Source: Pontibacterium granulatum (GTDB lineage: Bacteria > Pseudomonadota > Gammaproteobacteria > Pseudomonadales > Balneatricaceae). Taken from it: a DNA stretch of 64,000 nucleotides. Below the pieces are notes generated by a model. That model was not told the DNA's origin. It saw only the letters and a program-made list of their open reading frames with translations, and ran no database searches. A program made the translations under genes and the position numbers. Below, in pieces: positions 29,178 to 38,837 of this stretch; positions within the stretch are counted from its first letter, which is position 1, and the number at the start of each line of letters is the position of its first letter. Location of the stretch: positions 172,593 to 236,592 of the forward strand of contig NZ_JASBRH010000006.1 in the NCBI RefSeq assembly GCF_029961155.1, given 5' to 3'.

Positions 29178-31337
29178 ATGGTTGAAGAGACCACCGTACA
29201 GTGCAACGATGCGGCAGCAGCCCTGCTGGAAAGCCGTGAGAGTGTACCTACCACCGAACCGGTGGAAGAGACACCGGTTGACCTCAAGGCCCCCGAGCTA
29301 TATATCAACCGTGAATTGAGCCACCTGCAGTTCAACATCCGTGTGCTGGAACAGGCATTGGATGAGAAGCACCCGCTGCTGGAGCGGCTGATGTTTCTGC
29401 TGATCTTCTCCAGCAACCTGGACGAGTTCTTTGAGATTCGTGTGGCCGAACAACTGCATCAGTTGAAGTATGGCCGTGAAGCGGTGGGCCCGGATGCGAT
29501 GCACCCGGAAAAAATCATCAGCCGCATCTCCGAGATTTGCCACGCCCAGATCGAACGCCAGTACCAGATCCTCAACGAGATCCTGTTCCCTGAGATGGAA
29601 GCGGAAGGTATCCATTTCCTGCGCCGCCGTCTGTGGACCGACGAACAGCGTGAGTGGATCCGTCAGTACTTCGAGAACAACGTGGTACCGGTAATCAGCC
29701 CGGTTGGTTTGGATCCGTCACACCCGTTCCCACGTTTGGTCAACAAAAGCCTCAACTTTATCGTGGAGTTGGATGGTAAAGACGCCTTTGGGCGTCAGAC
29801 CGGTATGGCGATCATCCCGGCGCCGCGCTCATTGCCGCGTTTGGTGCGCCTGCCGGATGAGATCTGTGAAGGGGAAGGGGATCACCTGATCTTCCTTTCC
29901 TCCCTTATCCACGAATTTGCCGATGACCTGTTCCCGGGTATGAAGGTGAAGGGATGCTTCCAGTTCCGTATCACCCGAAATGCCGACCTGACCTTCGACT
30001 TTGAAGAGATTGAAGATCTGGCCAACACCCTGCGTGGTGAGCTGCACTCGCGTAAATACGGCGATGCGGTTCGCCTTGAGGTGGACAGTCGCACACCGGA
30101 AGAGTTGATCAGCTTCCTGCAACGCGAATACACGCTGGATGAAAGCCAGACCTACCGTGTCAATGGTCCGGTGAACCTGACCCGCATGATGGCGGTACGT
30201 GATCTGGTGGAGCGCAACGACCTGCGCTACAACCCTTTCTCACCGGGTATTCCGGGCAAACTGAAGGACCAGAAGGATATTTTCACGGCACTGAATCAGA
30301 GTGACCAACTGTTGCTGCACCCGTTTCAGTCCTTCACACCTGTAGTTGATCTGCTGCGTCAGTCTGCCAAAGACCCTAATGTAGTGGCGATCAAGCAGAC
30401 GCTGTACCGTACCGGTGTGAAGTCCGACATTGTTAACGCGCTGGTGGAAGCAGCCCGTAGCGGAAAAGAGGTCACCGTGGTGATCGAGCTGCGTGCCCGC
30501 TTCGATGAAGAAAGTAACCTGCACCTGGCCAGCCGCCTGCAGGAAGCCGGCTGTCTGGTTGTATACGGTGTGGTGGGGTATAAGTGTCACGCCAAGGCGA
30601 TGCTGATTGTTCGCCAGGAAGGAAACACGCTGGTGCGGTACTCTCATCTGGGCACCGGTAACTACCACTCCGGTACTGCACGTCTGTACACCGACTACAG
30701 TTTCCTCACCGCCGATCAGGAAGTGGGTGAAGACGTACACAAGGTGTTCCAGCAGCTGACCGGTATGGGCAAGATCCAGAAGCTGAAGAAGTTGTACAAC
30801 GCACCGTTCACCCTGCACGCCAAAATGATCGAACTGATCCAGCGTGAGACGCGTCTGGCCAAGTCAGGTAAAGACGCGCATATCATGGTGAAGGTCAATG
30901 GCCTGACCGAGCCGAAGCTGATTCGTGCGCTGTACGAAGCATCCCGTGCAGGTGTGAAAATCGATCTGATAATCCGCGGCATGTGTCGGCTGCGTCCGGG
31001 TATCCCGGATCTGTCAGAGAATATCCGTGTCCGCTCCATTATCGGCCGTTTCCTGGAGCATACCCGCGTATGCTACTTCGCCAACAACGGCAAGCCGGAA
31101 GTATTTGCGGCGAGTGCCGACTGGATGGAACGTAACATGCTCAACCGTGTAGAAACCGGCTTCCAGCTGTTTGGCAAAAACGCGGAGCGTATGAAGAAAG
31201 AGCTGGATTACTACATGATGGATAATACCCAGGCATGGGACCTGCACGCCGACGGTAGTTATACACAGGCGCATCCGGCGGAAGGTGAAGAACCGTTCTC
31301 CGCCCAACAAGCCCTGCTGGACGATTTCGCCCGCTGA
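29178..31337 (+). CDS. ppk: Polyphosphate kinase
   Basis: 719 residues. Ppk1 builds inorganic polyphosphate from ATP. The N-terminal domain starts after about 40 extra acidic residues with YINRELSHLQFNIRVLEQAL; the catalytic domains carry FSSNLDEFFEIRV, the phosphorylated His in RYSHLGTGNYHSGTARLYTD, and the second HKD-like site in CRLRPGIPDLSENIRVRS. AAAGGAG precedes the ATG. It follows hemB on the same strand, probably as one transcript, which would place it under the PhoB-box-like site upstream of hemB. No ppx gene is present here. Confidence 0.97.
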   Translation: MVEETTVQCNDAAAALLESRESVPTTEPVEETPVDLKAPELYINRELSHLQFNIRVLEQALDEKHPLLERLMFLLIFSSNLDEFFEIRVAEQLHQLKYGREAVGPDAMHPEKIISRISEICHAQIERQYQILNEILFPEMEAEGIHFLRRRLWTDEQREWIRQYFENNVVPVISPVGLDPSHPFPRLVNKSLNFIVELDGKDAFGRQTGMAIIPAPRSLPRLVRLPDEICEGEGDHLIFLSSLIHEFADDLFPGMKVKGCFQFRITRNADLTFDFEEIEDLANTLRGELHSRKYGDAVRLEVDSRTPEELISFLQREYTLDESQTYRVNGPVNLTRMMAVRDLVERNDLRYNPFSPGIPGKLKDQKDIFTALNQSDQLLLHPFQSFTPVVDLLRQSAKDPNVVAIKQTLYRTGVKSDIVNALVEAARSGKEVTVVIELRARFDEESNLHLASRLQEAGCLVVYGVVGYKCHAKAMLIVRQEGNTLVRYSHLGTGNYHSGTARLYTDYSFLTADQEVGEDVHKVFQQLTGMGKIQKLKKLYNAPFTLHAKMIELIQRETRLAKSGKDAHIMVKVNGLTEPKLIRALYEASRAGVKIDLIIRGMCRLRPGIPDLSENIRVRSIIGRFLEHTRVCYFANNGKPEVFAASADWMERNMLNRVETGFQLFGKNAERMKKELDYYMMDNTQAWDLHADGSYTQAHPAEGEEPFSAQQALLDDFAR

Positions 31338-31682
31338 TAGCGATCTGACCGACAGCAGCCTCAATCAGGGCTGTTGTCTTCCGTCTGCCCCTCACAATCG
31401 TGCGTAAACACACCCACATTCAGCGGAATTTACTGTTTTTTGTATTTTCCAGCTACCCTCTATCTGACGTATAACTGTTTATAACGTGACGCATATCGCA
31501 CTATTGTTGCAGGCATATGACTCTATGGTCGCCAATTGCGCTTTTAATAAATATCCGTCAGAATTGACCTCTTTTATTTCTTATGGGAAATAAGTGTTTC
31601 TAATCCTGCGTGGGTGACCCCCGGCAGTTGACCGCCAGGAACGTGTTAACAAGCGCGTCAGACATGGCTTAGGAATCAGATT
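31338..31682. other. AT-rich intergenic region before the amino acid importer
   Basis: 345 bp. Just after ppk an imperfect hairpin (ACAGCAGCCT near 31351, GGGCTGTTGT ending near 31377) may be the ppk terminator, though it lacks a T run. The rest is AT-rich with several weak hexamers, for example TTGACC at 31564. It is likely the promoter and leader of the amino acid importer; I cannot fix a start site. No ORF with a ribosome site is seen. Confidence 0.45.
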
Positions 31683-32456
31683 ATGATCAACCAGCAACCG
31701 GCACTTGAGCTTGTTGATATCCACAAATCGTACGGTGCGATTGAGGTCCTGAAAGGGGTCTCCCTGACCGCCAACGAAGGCGACGTAGTCTCCATCCTGG
31801 GCTCCAGTGGCTCCGGCAAGAGTACGCTGCTGCGCTGTATCAACTTACTTGAGCGTCCAAATCAGGGACAGATCCGCGTTGGCGGAGAAGAGCTGGCCCT
31901 AAAGCCTGCCAAAGACGGCGCGCTGGTGGCTGCTGACCGCAAACAACTCGAAAAGATGCGCTCGCGCATCGGGTTTGTGTTCCAGCAGTTCAATCTGTGG
32001 CCGCACAAAACAATCCTACAGAACATCATCGAATCCCCGATTCACGTACTGAAGCAGCCAAAAGATCAGGCTGTGGTCCGTGCGCAGGAACTGCTACGCA
32101 AGGTCGGTCTGTACGAGAAGCAGGATGTCTATCCGGGCAACCTGTCCGGTGGTCAGCAACAGCGTATTGCGATCGCCCGGACACTGGCGATGGATCCACA
32201 ACTGCTGCTGTTTGATGAACCCACTTCAGCACTCGACCCGGAACTGGTGAACGAAGTGCTGAGTGTTATGCGTGATCTGGCTGATGAAGGCCGCACAATG
32301 CTGATCGTAACGCACGAGATGCGATTTGCTCGCGATGTGTCTTCACAAGTAATTTTCCTGCATCAGGGACAGGTGGAAGAGTGCGGAACGGCCGAACAGG
32401 TCTTCGAAGCGCCTAAGTCCCAGCGTGTGCAGGACTTTATGTCCAGTCATCAGTAA
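31683..32456 (+). CDS. Polar amino acid ABC transporter, ATPase
   Basis: 257 residues of the HisP/GlnQ/AotP type. Walker A GSSGSGKSTLLRC, Q-loop FVFQQFNLWPHKT, signature LSGGQQQRIAIARTLAM, Walker B LLLFDEPTSALDPE and H-loop LIVTHEMRF are all intact. Residues 72-90 carry the extra insert (ALKPAKDGALVAADRKQ) typical of the basic amino acid group, as in HisP. It powers uptake through the two permeases encoded downstream. It is the first of four genes in the order ATPase, binding protein, permease, permease. Confidence 0.95.
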   Translation: MINQQPALELVDIHKSYGAIEVLKGVSLTANEGDVVSILGSSGSGKSTLLRCINLLERPNQGQIRVGGEELALKPAKDGALVAADRKQLEKMRSRIGFVFQQFNLWPHKTILQNIIESPIHVLKQPKDQAVVRAQELLRKVGLYEKQDVYPGNLSGGQQQRIAIARTLAMDPQLLLFDEPTSALDPELVNEVLSVMRDLADEGRTMLIVTHEMRFARDVSSQVIFLHQGQVEECGTAEQVFEAPKSQRVQDFMSSHQ

Positions 32457-32496
32457 CAAAACAAACAACAATAAACTCAAAAGAGAGATAGTAGAG

Positions 32497-33255
32497 ATGA
32501 AACTGCAGAAGCTGATCGGCGCGGTAGCGCTTATGGCAGGCTCCCTGATGATGGGATCCCAGGCAATTGCTGGCGACAAGCTGCGTATTGCAACTGAAGG
32601 TGCGTACGCGCCATTCAACATGGTGAACGCGCAGGGCGAGCTGGAAGGTTTCGACGTTGATATCGCACGTGCACTGTGTGCAGAGATGAAAGCGGATTGC
32701 GAAATCGTAGCTCAGGACTGGGACGGTATCATCCCGGGTCTGCGTGCGCGCAAATACGATGCGATCATCGCTTCTATGTCCATCACGGAAGAGCGTCAGC
32801 GCGTGGTTGACTTCTCCGATCCTTACTACTCCAACGTACTGGCATTCGTAGCGGCTAAAGGCAACTCTGTAGACACCAGCAAAGACGGTCTGAAAGGCCT
32901 GACCATCGGTGCACAGCGTGCAACCATCGCCGGTCAGTACCTGGAAGACAACCTGGGCGACATTGCCAGCGTTAAGTTGTACGACACTCAGGACAATGCG
33001 TACCTGGACCTGAACGCCGGTCGTCTGGACGTACTGCTGTCTGACAAATTCCCGGCATACGACTGGCTGCAGACCGATGCGGGCACCGGCTTTGAATTCA
33101 AAGGCGCTGACATCGACATCAACGACAAGATCGGTATCGCGCTGCGCAAAGGCGACAAATGGCGCGCACGTTTCAACGACGCGCTGAAAGCGATCGTTGA
33201 AAACGGTACTTACGCGGAGATCAACGCGAAGTACTTCCCGTTCTCCATCTACTGA
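32497..33255 (+). CDS. Periplasmic polar/basic amino acid binding protein
   Basis: 252 residues from the ATG at 32497, where a purine-rich AAGAGAGA precedes; the longer frame overlaps the ATPase gene and is unlikely. The signal peptide ends SQAIA. The mature part matches the ArgT/HisJ type: LRIATEGAYAPFNMVNAQGE, GFDVDIARALCAEM, QDWDGIIPGLRARKYDAIIASMSITEERQ and VDFSDPYYSN. The conserved Arg and Asp that hold the amino-acid head group lie in these segments. Two cysteines (in ALCAEMKADCEI) match the disulfide seen in HisJ-type proteins. Lysine, arginine, ornithine or histidine are likely ligands. Confidence 0.93.
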   Translation: MKLQKLIGAVALMAGSLMMGSQAIAGDKLRIATEGAYAPFNMVNAQGELEGFDVDIARALCAEMKADCEIVAQDWDGIIPGLRARKYDAIIASMSITEERQRVVDFSDPYYSNVLAFVAAKGNSVDTSKDGLKGLTIGAQRATIAGQYLEDNLGDIASVKLYDTQDNAYLDLNAGRLDVLLSDKFPAYDWLQTDAGTGFEFKGADIDINDKIGIALRKGDKWRARFNDALKAIVENGTYAEINAKYFPFSIY

Positions 33256-33308
33256 TCTGACCGCGGGGATGGCTGAATGGCTGTCCCTGCCACAATCCGG
33301 TTAATTAC

Positions 33309-34001
33309 ATGGATCTGCAAGGATTTGGGCACCTCCTCGTCTCCGGCACATGGGTGACGGTACAGCTGGCTCTGGCCAGTCTCGTATTCGGCCTGATGTT
33401 CGGTTTGATGGGCGCTGCCGCTAAACTTTCCCCGTTTCGTGTCCTGCGTTACATGGCCACGCTCTACACCACGCTGGTACGTGGTATCCCAGAGCTGCTG
33501 CTGGTACTGACGCTCTACTTCGGTGGCTCGCAGCTGCTGATGTGGTTTATGGGCTTCTTCGGCTACGACGAATATATCGAAATCAGTCCCTTCATCGCAG
33601 GTGTGGGTGCGCTGTCGGTCGCCTTTGGTGCCTATGCCACCGAAGTGTTTCGTATGGCGATGCTGGCCATCCCGAAAGGACAATGGGAATCGGCCTATGC
33701 CTTTGGCATGAGCCCCGTGCAGACCTTCTTCCGGATTATCCTGCCGCAGCTCTGGCGTCTGGCGATTCCAGGGCTGGGTAACTTGTTCCAGGTCCTGCTG
33801 AAAGATACCGCGCTGGTGTCTGTTGTTGGCCTGAACGACCTGATGCGACAGGCCTATGTTGCATCCGGCTCCACCAAAGAGCCGTTTACCTTCTACATGG
33901 CGGCGGCCCTGATCTACCTGGGACTGACCGTACTGGCCACGTTGACCACTCAATTTCTGGAACGCCGTGCTGATCCGGCAGGCAAAGGAGCACGCGCATG
34001 A
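33309..34001 (+). CDS. Amino acid ABC transporter permease (HisQ-like)
   Basis: 230 residues, about five membrane helices. It has the His/Glu/Gln/Arg permease start GTWVTVQLALASLVFGLMFG, the motif LYTTLVRGIPELLLVLTLYF, and the ATPase-contact loop EVFRMAMLAIPKGQWESAYAFGM. It ends in an ATGA overlap with the second permease, so the two are co-translated and form a heterodimer. Confidence 0.95.
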   Translation: MDLQGFGHLLVSGTWVTVQLALASLVFGLMFGLMGAAAKLSPFRVLRYMATLYTTLVRGIPELLLVLTLYFGGSQLLMWFMGFFGYDEYIEISPFIAGVGALSVAFGAYATEVFRMAMLAIPKGQWESAYAFGMSPVQTFFRIILPQLWRLAIPGLGNLFQVLLKDTALVSVVGLNDLMRQAYVASGSTKEPFTFYMAAALIYLGLTVLATLTTQFLERRADPAGKGARA

Positions 34002-34747
34002 GTTGGGAATGGGGCATCATTATCGAATATCTACCCCGTCTGCTGGACGGTGCCTGGCTGACGCTTGAGCTGGTACTGGTTTCCGGGCTGATGGGGCTGG
34101 CACTGGCCGTGCCGATTTCGCTGGCGCGTTCATCCGATAACTTCTGGGTGCGTGCTCTGCCGTTTGCCTACATCTTTTTCTTCCGTGGTACGCCGTTGCT
34201 GGTGCAGATCTTCCTGATCTACTACGGTGCGTCCCAGTTTGATGCGGTAAAAGAGTCGGCACTTTGGGTTGTGCTGAAAGAGCCGTACTGGTGTGCGATT
34301 ATCGCCTTCACCCTGAATACAGCAGCCTACAGCGCCGAGCTGTTCCGTGGTGCGATCCAGGCGATTCCGAAAGGCGAAATTGAAGCCGCGAAAGCGATGG
34401 GTATGAGCCCACCGCTGATGATCCGTCGAATCGTACTGCCGCGTGCCTTTGGTATCGCACTGCCGGCGTACGGAAACGAGATGGTACTGATGCTGAAAGG
34501 CAGTGCACTGGCGTCTACCATCACACTGCTGGATCTGACCGGTATGGCACGTACGATTATCGCCCGTACCTATACGCCGCTGGAGATGTTTATGGCGGCC
34601 GGTCTGGTTTACCTGGTGATCGGGGCTGCGATGATCGGCATCTTCCGCCTGATCGAGTACCGCTTTAACCGCTACCAGTACTACAAACACACCCCGCTGC
34701 CGGCCAACATCGACCCACAGCTGCGTGACGAGCACATCGACGACTGA
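33998..34747 (+). CDS. Amino acid ABC transporter permease (HisM-like)
   Basis: 249 residues, five or six helices, with LTLELVLVSGLMGLALAVP, YIFFFRGTPLLVQIFLIYYG and the coupling loop ELFRGAIQAIPKGEIEAAKAM. It is the partner of the preceding permease. The gene ends just before a structured intergenic element and is convergent with the epimerase-like gene. Confidence 0.95.
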   Translation: MSWEWGIIIEYLPRLLDGAWLTLELVLVSGLMGLALAVPISLARSSDNFWVRALPFAYIFFFRGTPLLVQIFLIYYGASQFDAVKESALWVVLKEPYWCAIIAFTLNTAAYSAELFRGAIQAIPKGEIEAAKAMGMSPPLMIRRIVLPRAFGIALPAYGNEMVLMLKGSALASTITLLDLTGMARTIIARTYTPLEMFMAAGLVYLVIGAAMIGIFRLIEYRFNRYQYYKHTPLPANIDPQLRDEHIDD

Positions 34748-34791
34748 GGAACCTGCGAACAAGCTCGAAACGCCTCTGAATGCCCCTGAGG

Positions 34792-34890
34792 GCGGGCGCT
34801 AAAACAGCTTTCTGCTTTGTCAGGAAGCTTGGAAAGGACCGGTCATTCCACTGCACTTCCTTTCGCGCATAAAGCCGTTTTATCGCCCGC
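34792..34890. repeat. Structured intergenic element (multi-branch hairpin or MITE-like)
   Basis: Outer arms GCGGGCGCTAAAAC (34792-34805) and GTTTTATCGCCCGC (34877-34890) pair at 13 of 14 positions. Between them lie two inner hairpins: AGCTTTCTG (34806-34814) with CAGGAAGCT (34821-34829), nine pairs with one G-U, and GAAAGGA (34832-34838) with TCCTTTC (34858-34864). Together they would fold into a three-way junction. It sits between convergent genes. It may be a bidirectional terminator, a small RNA or a short mobile repeat; only one copy was noticed in the window. Confidence 0.6.
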
Positions 34891-34906
34891 AGAGAAAGTC
34901 TCGGAC

Positions 34907-35758
34907 TTATTCGCAGGTTCCCTTGTCATTGCTCAATATCGCTGCATACCCATCCCGATAGCTGGGATAGCGGAAGTTGTAACCGGTTGCCCGCAGCAGC
35001 CGGTTACTGCAACGCTTACTCCCCGCCCGCCGTGTTGCACTACGATCTGTGATTTCCACACCCATTTGCGCCGCTAACCAGGCCGATACCTCATGCATGG
35101 GTGCCGGCTCGTCGTCGCTGGCCAGATAGATCCGTGCGAGGGGATGGCCGGTCAGAGAACGGTTGATCAGATGGGTCAGCACATCGGCACAGTCGTCACG
35201 GTGGATACGGTTGCTGAAAAGAGGTGGTTGCTCGGGCGCGCTACGGCCGCTTCTGACCTGATTCAGTAAGTGGTTTCGCCCCGGTCCGTAGATACCGCTA
35301 AAACGCACCACGGTGGCTGGTACACGGGCATGCAGGGCAATATGTTCCGCTTCCAGCATCACCTGACCGGAAAAGCCGGTTGGTTCGGTCGGGCTGGTTT
35401 CATCCACCCAGCCGCTGTCGTTCTGGTGATACACCGAGGTGCTGGAGGTGAAGAAAAGATGTTTGGGAGGCTCCGGAAGGGCTTTGAGCAGGTGTGTCAG
35501 ACCATCGCAGTAGGCGGCCCGGTAGCCGGACTCATCATGGCGCGATGCGGCAACGGCATACACTACAATAGTAACTGCGGGCAGGCCTTTTAGACTGTCA
35601 GGGTCGCCCAAATCAGCCTGGATCCCTTGGATGCCGTCGGGGAGCTGGTTTATATTACGGCGAAGACCGTATACCTCCAGACCTTGATCTAGTAAGTTAA
35701 GTCCTAGCTGACAACCAACATCGCCACATCCGGCGATCAGAACTGATTGCTTCGGCAT
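34907..35758 (-). CDS. NAD-dependent epimerase/dehydratase-like protein (YeeZ type)
   Basis: 283 residues from the ATG at 35758, preceded by GGAGAG. An extended Rossmann fold opens with VLIAGCGDVGCQLGLNLL; the glycine pattern GxGDVG is the variant seen in YeeZ-type proteins. The usual YxxxK is not evident after TSSTSVYHQND; VRFSGIYGPGRNHLL and NRIHRDDCADVLTHLI are typical of the atypical short-chain dehydrogenase group. Substrate unknown. The gene is divergent from oxyR, the two starts being 40 bp apart. Confidence 0.85.
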   Translation of the reverse strand: MPKQSVLIAGCGDVGCQLGLNLLDQGLEVYGLRRNINQLPDGIQGIQADLGDPDSLKGLPAVTIVVYAVAASRHDESGYRAAYCDGLTHLLKALPEPPKHLFFTSSTSVYHQNDSGWVDETSPTEPTGFSGQVMLEAEHIALHARVPATVVRFSGIYGPGRNHLLNQVRSGRSAPEQPPLFSNRIHRDDCADVLTHLINRSLTGHPLARIYLASDDEPAPMHEVSAWLAAQMGVEITDRSATRRAGSKRCSNRLLRATGYNFRYPSYRDGYAAILSNDKGTCE

Positions 35759-35798
35759 CACTCTCTCCGTCTGGTGATTATGAAAGGAAGTCTCAGGA

Positions 35799-36713
35799 AT
35801 GACCCTCACTGAATTGCGTTATATCGTGACCCTTGCCAGAGAGCAACACTTCGGCCGCGCCGCTGAACGTTGTTTTGTCAGCCAGCCCACCCTGTCGATT
35901 GCGGTGAAAAAGCTGGAAGAAGAGCTGGGCATTCCCCTGTTTGAGCGTAGTAAAAACTCTGTAAAGGTCACCCCGGTGGGGGATAAGATCGTGCAGCAGG
36001 CGCAGCGTGTACTGGAGCAGGCGGAAGCGATCAAGGACTTGGCCCACGAAGGCAAAGACCAGCTCAAGAGCCCGCTGCGTGTCGGTGCGATCTACACCAT
36101 CGGCCCGTACCTGTTTCCGCATCTGGTGCCGGAGGTGCAGTCGCTGGCGCCGCAGATGCCGCTCTACATCGAAGAGAACTTTACTGAGAATCTGCGCCTG
36201 AAGATCCGTAACGGCGAGCTGGATGCGATCATTATTGCCATGCCGTTTCATGAACCCGATGTACTGACGCGCGAGCTGTACGACGAAAGCTTCGAGATGT
36301 TGCTGCCAGCGGAACACCCATGGGCGTCCACCAAAGAGATCGATAGCCAGTCTCTTTCTGAGACCCAGTTGTTGTTGCTGGGCGAAGGTCACTGCTTCCG
36401 TGATCAGGTTTTGGAAGCCTGTCCGACCCTCAACCAGTCGATGCACGAGCAGCACACCGTCATGGAAGGCAGCTCGCTGGAAACCATCCGCATGATGGTG
36501 GCATCCGGCCTGGGTGCCAGCGTGTTGCCGTCGTCTGCGGTGAAAAACACCCACTACAAATCTGAGATGGTGGTGACCCGTCCGTTCAAGGCACCGGGAC
36601 CACGCCGTACCGTGGCGGTTGCCTGGCGCGCCAGCTTCCCGCGTCCACAGGCCATCGATGTACTGGTTCAGGCGATCGGCCGTTGTCACCTGCTGGGAGT
36701 TAACGACAACTGA
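35799..36713 (+). CDS. oxyR: Hydrogen peroxide sensor OxyR (LysR family)
   Basis: 304 residues. The N-terminal helix-turn-helix reads LTELRYIVTLAREQHFGRAAERCFVSQPTLS, the typical OxyR form. The redox pair is conserved: Cys in LGEGHCFRDQVLEACP, with nine residues between the first and second cysteine position as in E. coli Cys199 and Cys208. Peroxide forms a disulfide here and turns the protein into an activator of catalase and related genes. Its stop overlaps the start of recG (TGATG), an oxyR-recG pairing also found in Pseudomonas. Confidence 0.96.
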   Translation: MTLTELRYIVTLAREQHFGRAAERCFVSQPTLSIAVKKLEEELGIPLFERSKNSVKVTPVGDKIVQQAQRVLEQAEAIKDLAHEGKDQLKSPLRVGAIYTIGPYLFPHLVPEVQSLAPQMPLYIEENFTENLRLKIRNGELDAIIIAMPFHEPDVLTRELYDESFEMLLPAEHPWASTKEIDSQSLSETQLLLLGEGHCFRDQVLEACPTLNQSMHEQHTVMEGSSLETIRMMVASGLGASVLPSSAVKNTHYKSEMVVTRPFKAPGPRRTVAVAWRASFPRPQAIDVLVQAIGRCHLLGVNDN

Positions 36714-38791
36714 TGTCCCTGCCATTGGCCGAGATACCTGTAACCGACCTGAAAGGGGTCGGTACAGCATTGGCGCTGAAACTGGAGCGCCTGGCAATTC
36801 ATACCCTGCAAGACCTGCTATTCCACTTGCCGTTGCGCTATCAGGACCGCACCCGTATCGTGCCAATCGGCTCGTTGCGCCCGGGTGATGAGTGCGTGGT
36901 TGAGGGTGAGATCAAAGTCTCTGATGTGGTGCAGGGGCGACGTAGAAGCCTGTTGTGTCGAATCCAGGATGGTACTGGTACCCTGACCCTGCGCTTTTTT
37001 CACTTCAACGCAGCCCAGAAAAACAGCCTGAGGCCGGGTATCCGTGTGCGCTGCTTTTCCGAAGCACGCACCGGCGCGGCCGGGCTGGAGATGGTGCACC
37101 CCGAATACACCAAGGTGGATTCCGATGCGTTAGTGCCGGTGGCTGAGACACTGACACCGGTGTATCCAACCACCGAAGGCCTGCATCAGCCTCGCCTGCG
37201 CTCTCTGGTCAGTCAGGCGCTGACCTATCTGGACAAACAGGGCCTGCAGGAGCTGTTGCCTGACAACATCCGCCAACAGTGGCGTTTGCCCGAACTGAAC
37301 GATGCGATCCGTTATCTGCATCATCCACCTGCGGAGGTGGATCAGCACCTGTTGCTGGACGGCAAACATCCTTCCCAGCGTCGGCTGGCGTTCGAAGAGC
37401 TGCTGGCTCACCACTTCTCTTTGCTAAAACTGCGAGCCAAGACCCGTGAGCAAGGTGCGCCGGTGATGCGATTCACAGGGGAACTGGTCCAGCCGTTTCT
37501 CAACGGTCTGCCATTTCCGTTGACCGGTGCGCAGCAGCGTGTCAGTGCCGAGGTGGGGCATGATCTTGTCCAGCCCTACCCGATGTTGCGTCTGGTTCAG
37601 GGCGACGTGGGGTCGGGTAAAACGGTAGTGGCAGCTCTGGCGGCATTGCAGGCGGTGGAGAGTGGTTTCCAGGCGGCGGTGATGGCGCCAACCGAGATCC
37701 TTGCCGAACAGCACTTCAATAACTTCACCGCCTGGCTGGAGCCGCTGGGTATCCAGGTGGCTTGGCTGGCGGGTAAGCTCAAGGGCAAGCAGCGCCAGGC
37801 CCAGCTAGAGGCGATCCGCAATGGGGAAGCTCGTGTTGTTGTCGGCACCCATGCGCTGTTCCAGGACGAGGTCGTCTTTCATGATCTGGGATTGGTGGTG
37901 GTGGACGAACAGCACCGCTTTGGCGTGCACCAGCGCCTGAGCCTGCGTGAAAAGGGCCGTAACGGCGAACTGTCCCCCCATCAACTGATCATGACAGCAA
38001 CCCCCATCCCACGAACGCTGACCATGAGCGCCTATGCGGATCTGGACTGCTCCATTATCGACGAACTACCACCAGGCCGAACACCGGTCGCTACCGTGGT
38101 AATCGGCGATGAGCGCCGTAATCAGGTGATCGAACGGGTACGTTCCGCCTGTAGCGAAGGCCGCCAGGTGTACTGGGTGTGTACCTTGATCGAGGAATCC
38201 GAGGCGCTGCAGTGCCAGGCTGCTGAGGTGACAGCGGAACAATTGGTCGCAGCGTTGCCGGAGCTGCGCATCGGCTTGGTTCACGGCCGCATGAAACCGG
38301 CAGAAAAAGCCGAGGTCATGGGACGTTTCAAAGCCGCAGAGCTGGATCTGCTGGTGGCGACCACAGTGATTGAGGTGGGCGTGGATGTGCCTAACGCCAG
38401 CGTGATGATTATCGAGAACCCGGAACGGTTGGGCCTGGCTCAGCTGCACCAGCTGCGGGGCCGTGTCGGTCGTGGTTCGGTGGAAAGCTTCTGTGTGCTG
38501 ATGTATCACGCGCCGCTCTCCAAGCAGGGGCGCGAACGTCTCAAGGTGATGCGTGAAACCACCGATGGTTTCAGGATTGCCGAAAAAGACTTGGAACTGC
38601 GTGGCCCGGGTGAGGTGCTGGGGACGCGCCAGACCGGCATGATGCAGTTTAAGATCGCCGACCTGCAACGGGACGGGGACCTGCTTACCCGTGTGAAACA
38701 GGTGGCAGGTCAGATGCAGGGTTATCCACAGCACGTGGAGCCAATGATCCGGCGCTGGTTGGGTGCCGGTGAGGAGTACGGCAACGTTTAG
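36713..38791 (+). CDS. recG: ATP-dependent DNA helicase RecG
   Basis: 692 residues. RecG reverses stalled replication forks and resolves branched DNA. The N-terminal wedge domain (OB fold) has LPLRYQDRTRIVPIGSL. Helicase motifs: I, LVQGDVGSGKTVVAALAAL; Ia, MAPTEILAEQH; II, VVVDEQHRFGVHQR (DEQH as usual in RecG); III, MTATPIPRTLTMS; VI, QLHQLRGRVGRGSVESFCVL; and the C-terminal hook near ELRGPGEVLGTRQTGMMQFK. Translation is coupled with oxyR. Complete. Confidence 0.98.
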   Translation: MSLPLAEIPVTDLKGVGTALALKLERLAIHTLQDLLFHLPLRYQDRTRIVPIGSLRPGDECVVEGEIKVSDVVQGRRRSLLCRIQDGTGTLTLRFFHFNAAQKNSLRPGIRVRCFSEARTGAAGLEMVHPEYTKVDSDALVPVAETLTPVYPTTEGLHQPRLRSLVSQALTYLDKQGLQELLPDNIRQQWRLPELNDAIRYLHHPPAEVDQHLLLDGKHPSQRRLAFEELLAHHFSLLKLRAKTREQGAPVMRFTGELVQPFLNGLPFPLTGAQQRVSAEVGHDLVQPYPMLRLVQGDVGSGKTVVAALAALQAVESGFQAAVMAPTEILAEQHFNNFTAWLEPLGIQVAWLAGKLKGKQRQAQLEAIRNGEARVVVGTHALFQDEVVFHDLGLVVVDEQHRFGVHQRLSLREKGRNGELSPHQLIMTATPIPRTLTMSAYADLDCSIIDELPPGRTPVATVVIGDERRNQVIERVRSACSEGRQVYWVCTLIEESEALQCQAAEVTAEQLVAALPELRIGLVHGRMKPAEKAEVMGRFKAAELDLLVATTVIEVGVDVPNASVMIIENPERLGLAQLHQLRGRVGRGSVESFCVLMYHAPLSKQGRERLKVMRETTDGFRIAEKDLELRGPGEVLGTRQTGMMQFKIADLQRDGDLLTRVKQVAGQMQGYPQHVEPMIRRWLGAGEEYGNV

Positions 38792-38837
38792 CGGTATACT
38801 AGCGCTCTTGTTTCTCTGAAGTATTACCGGAATCCAC

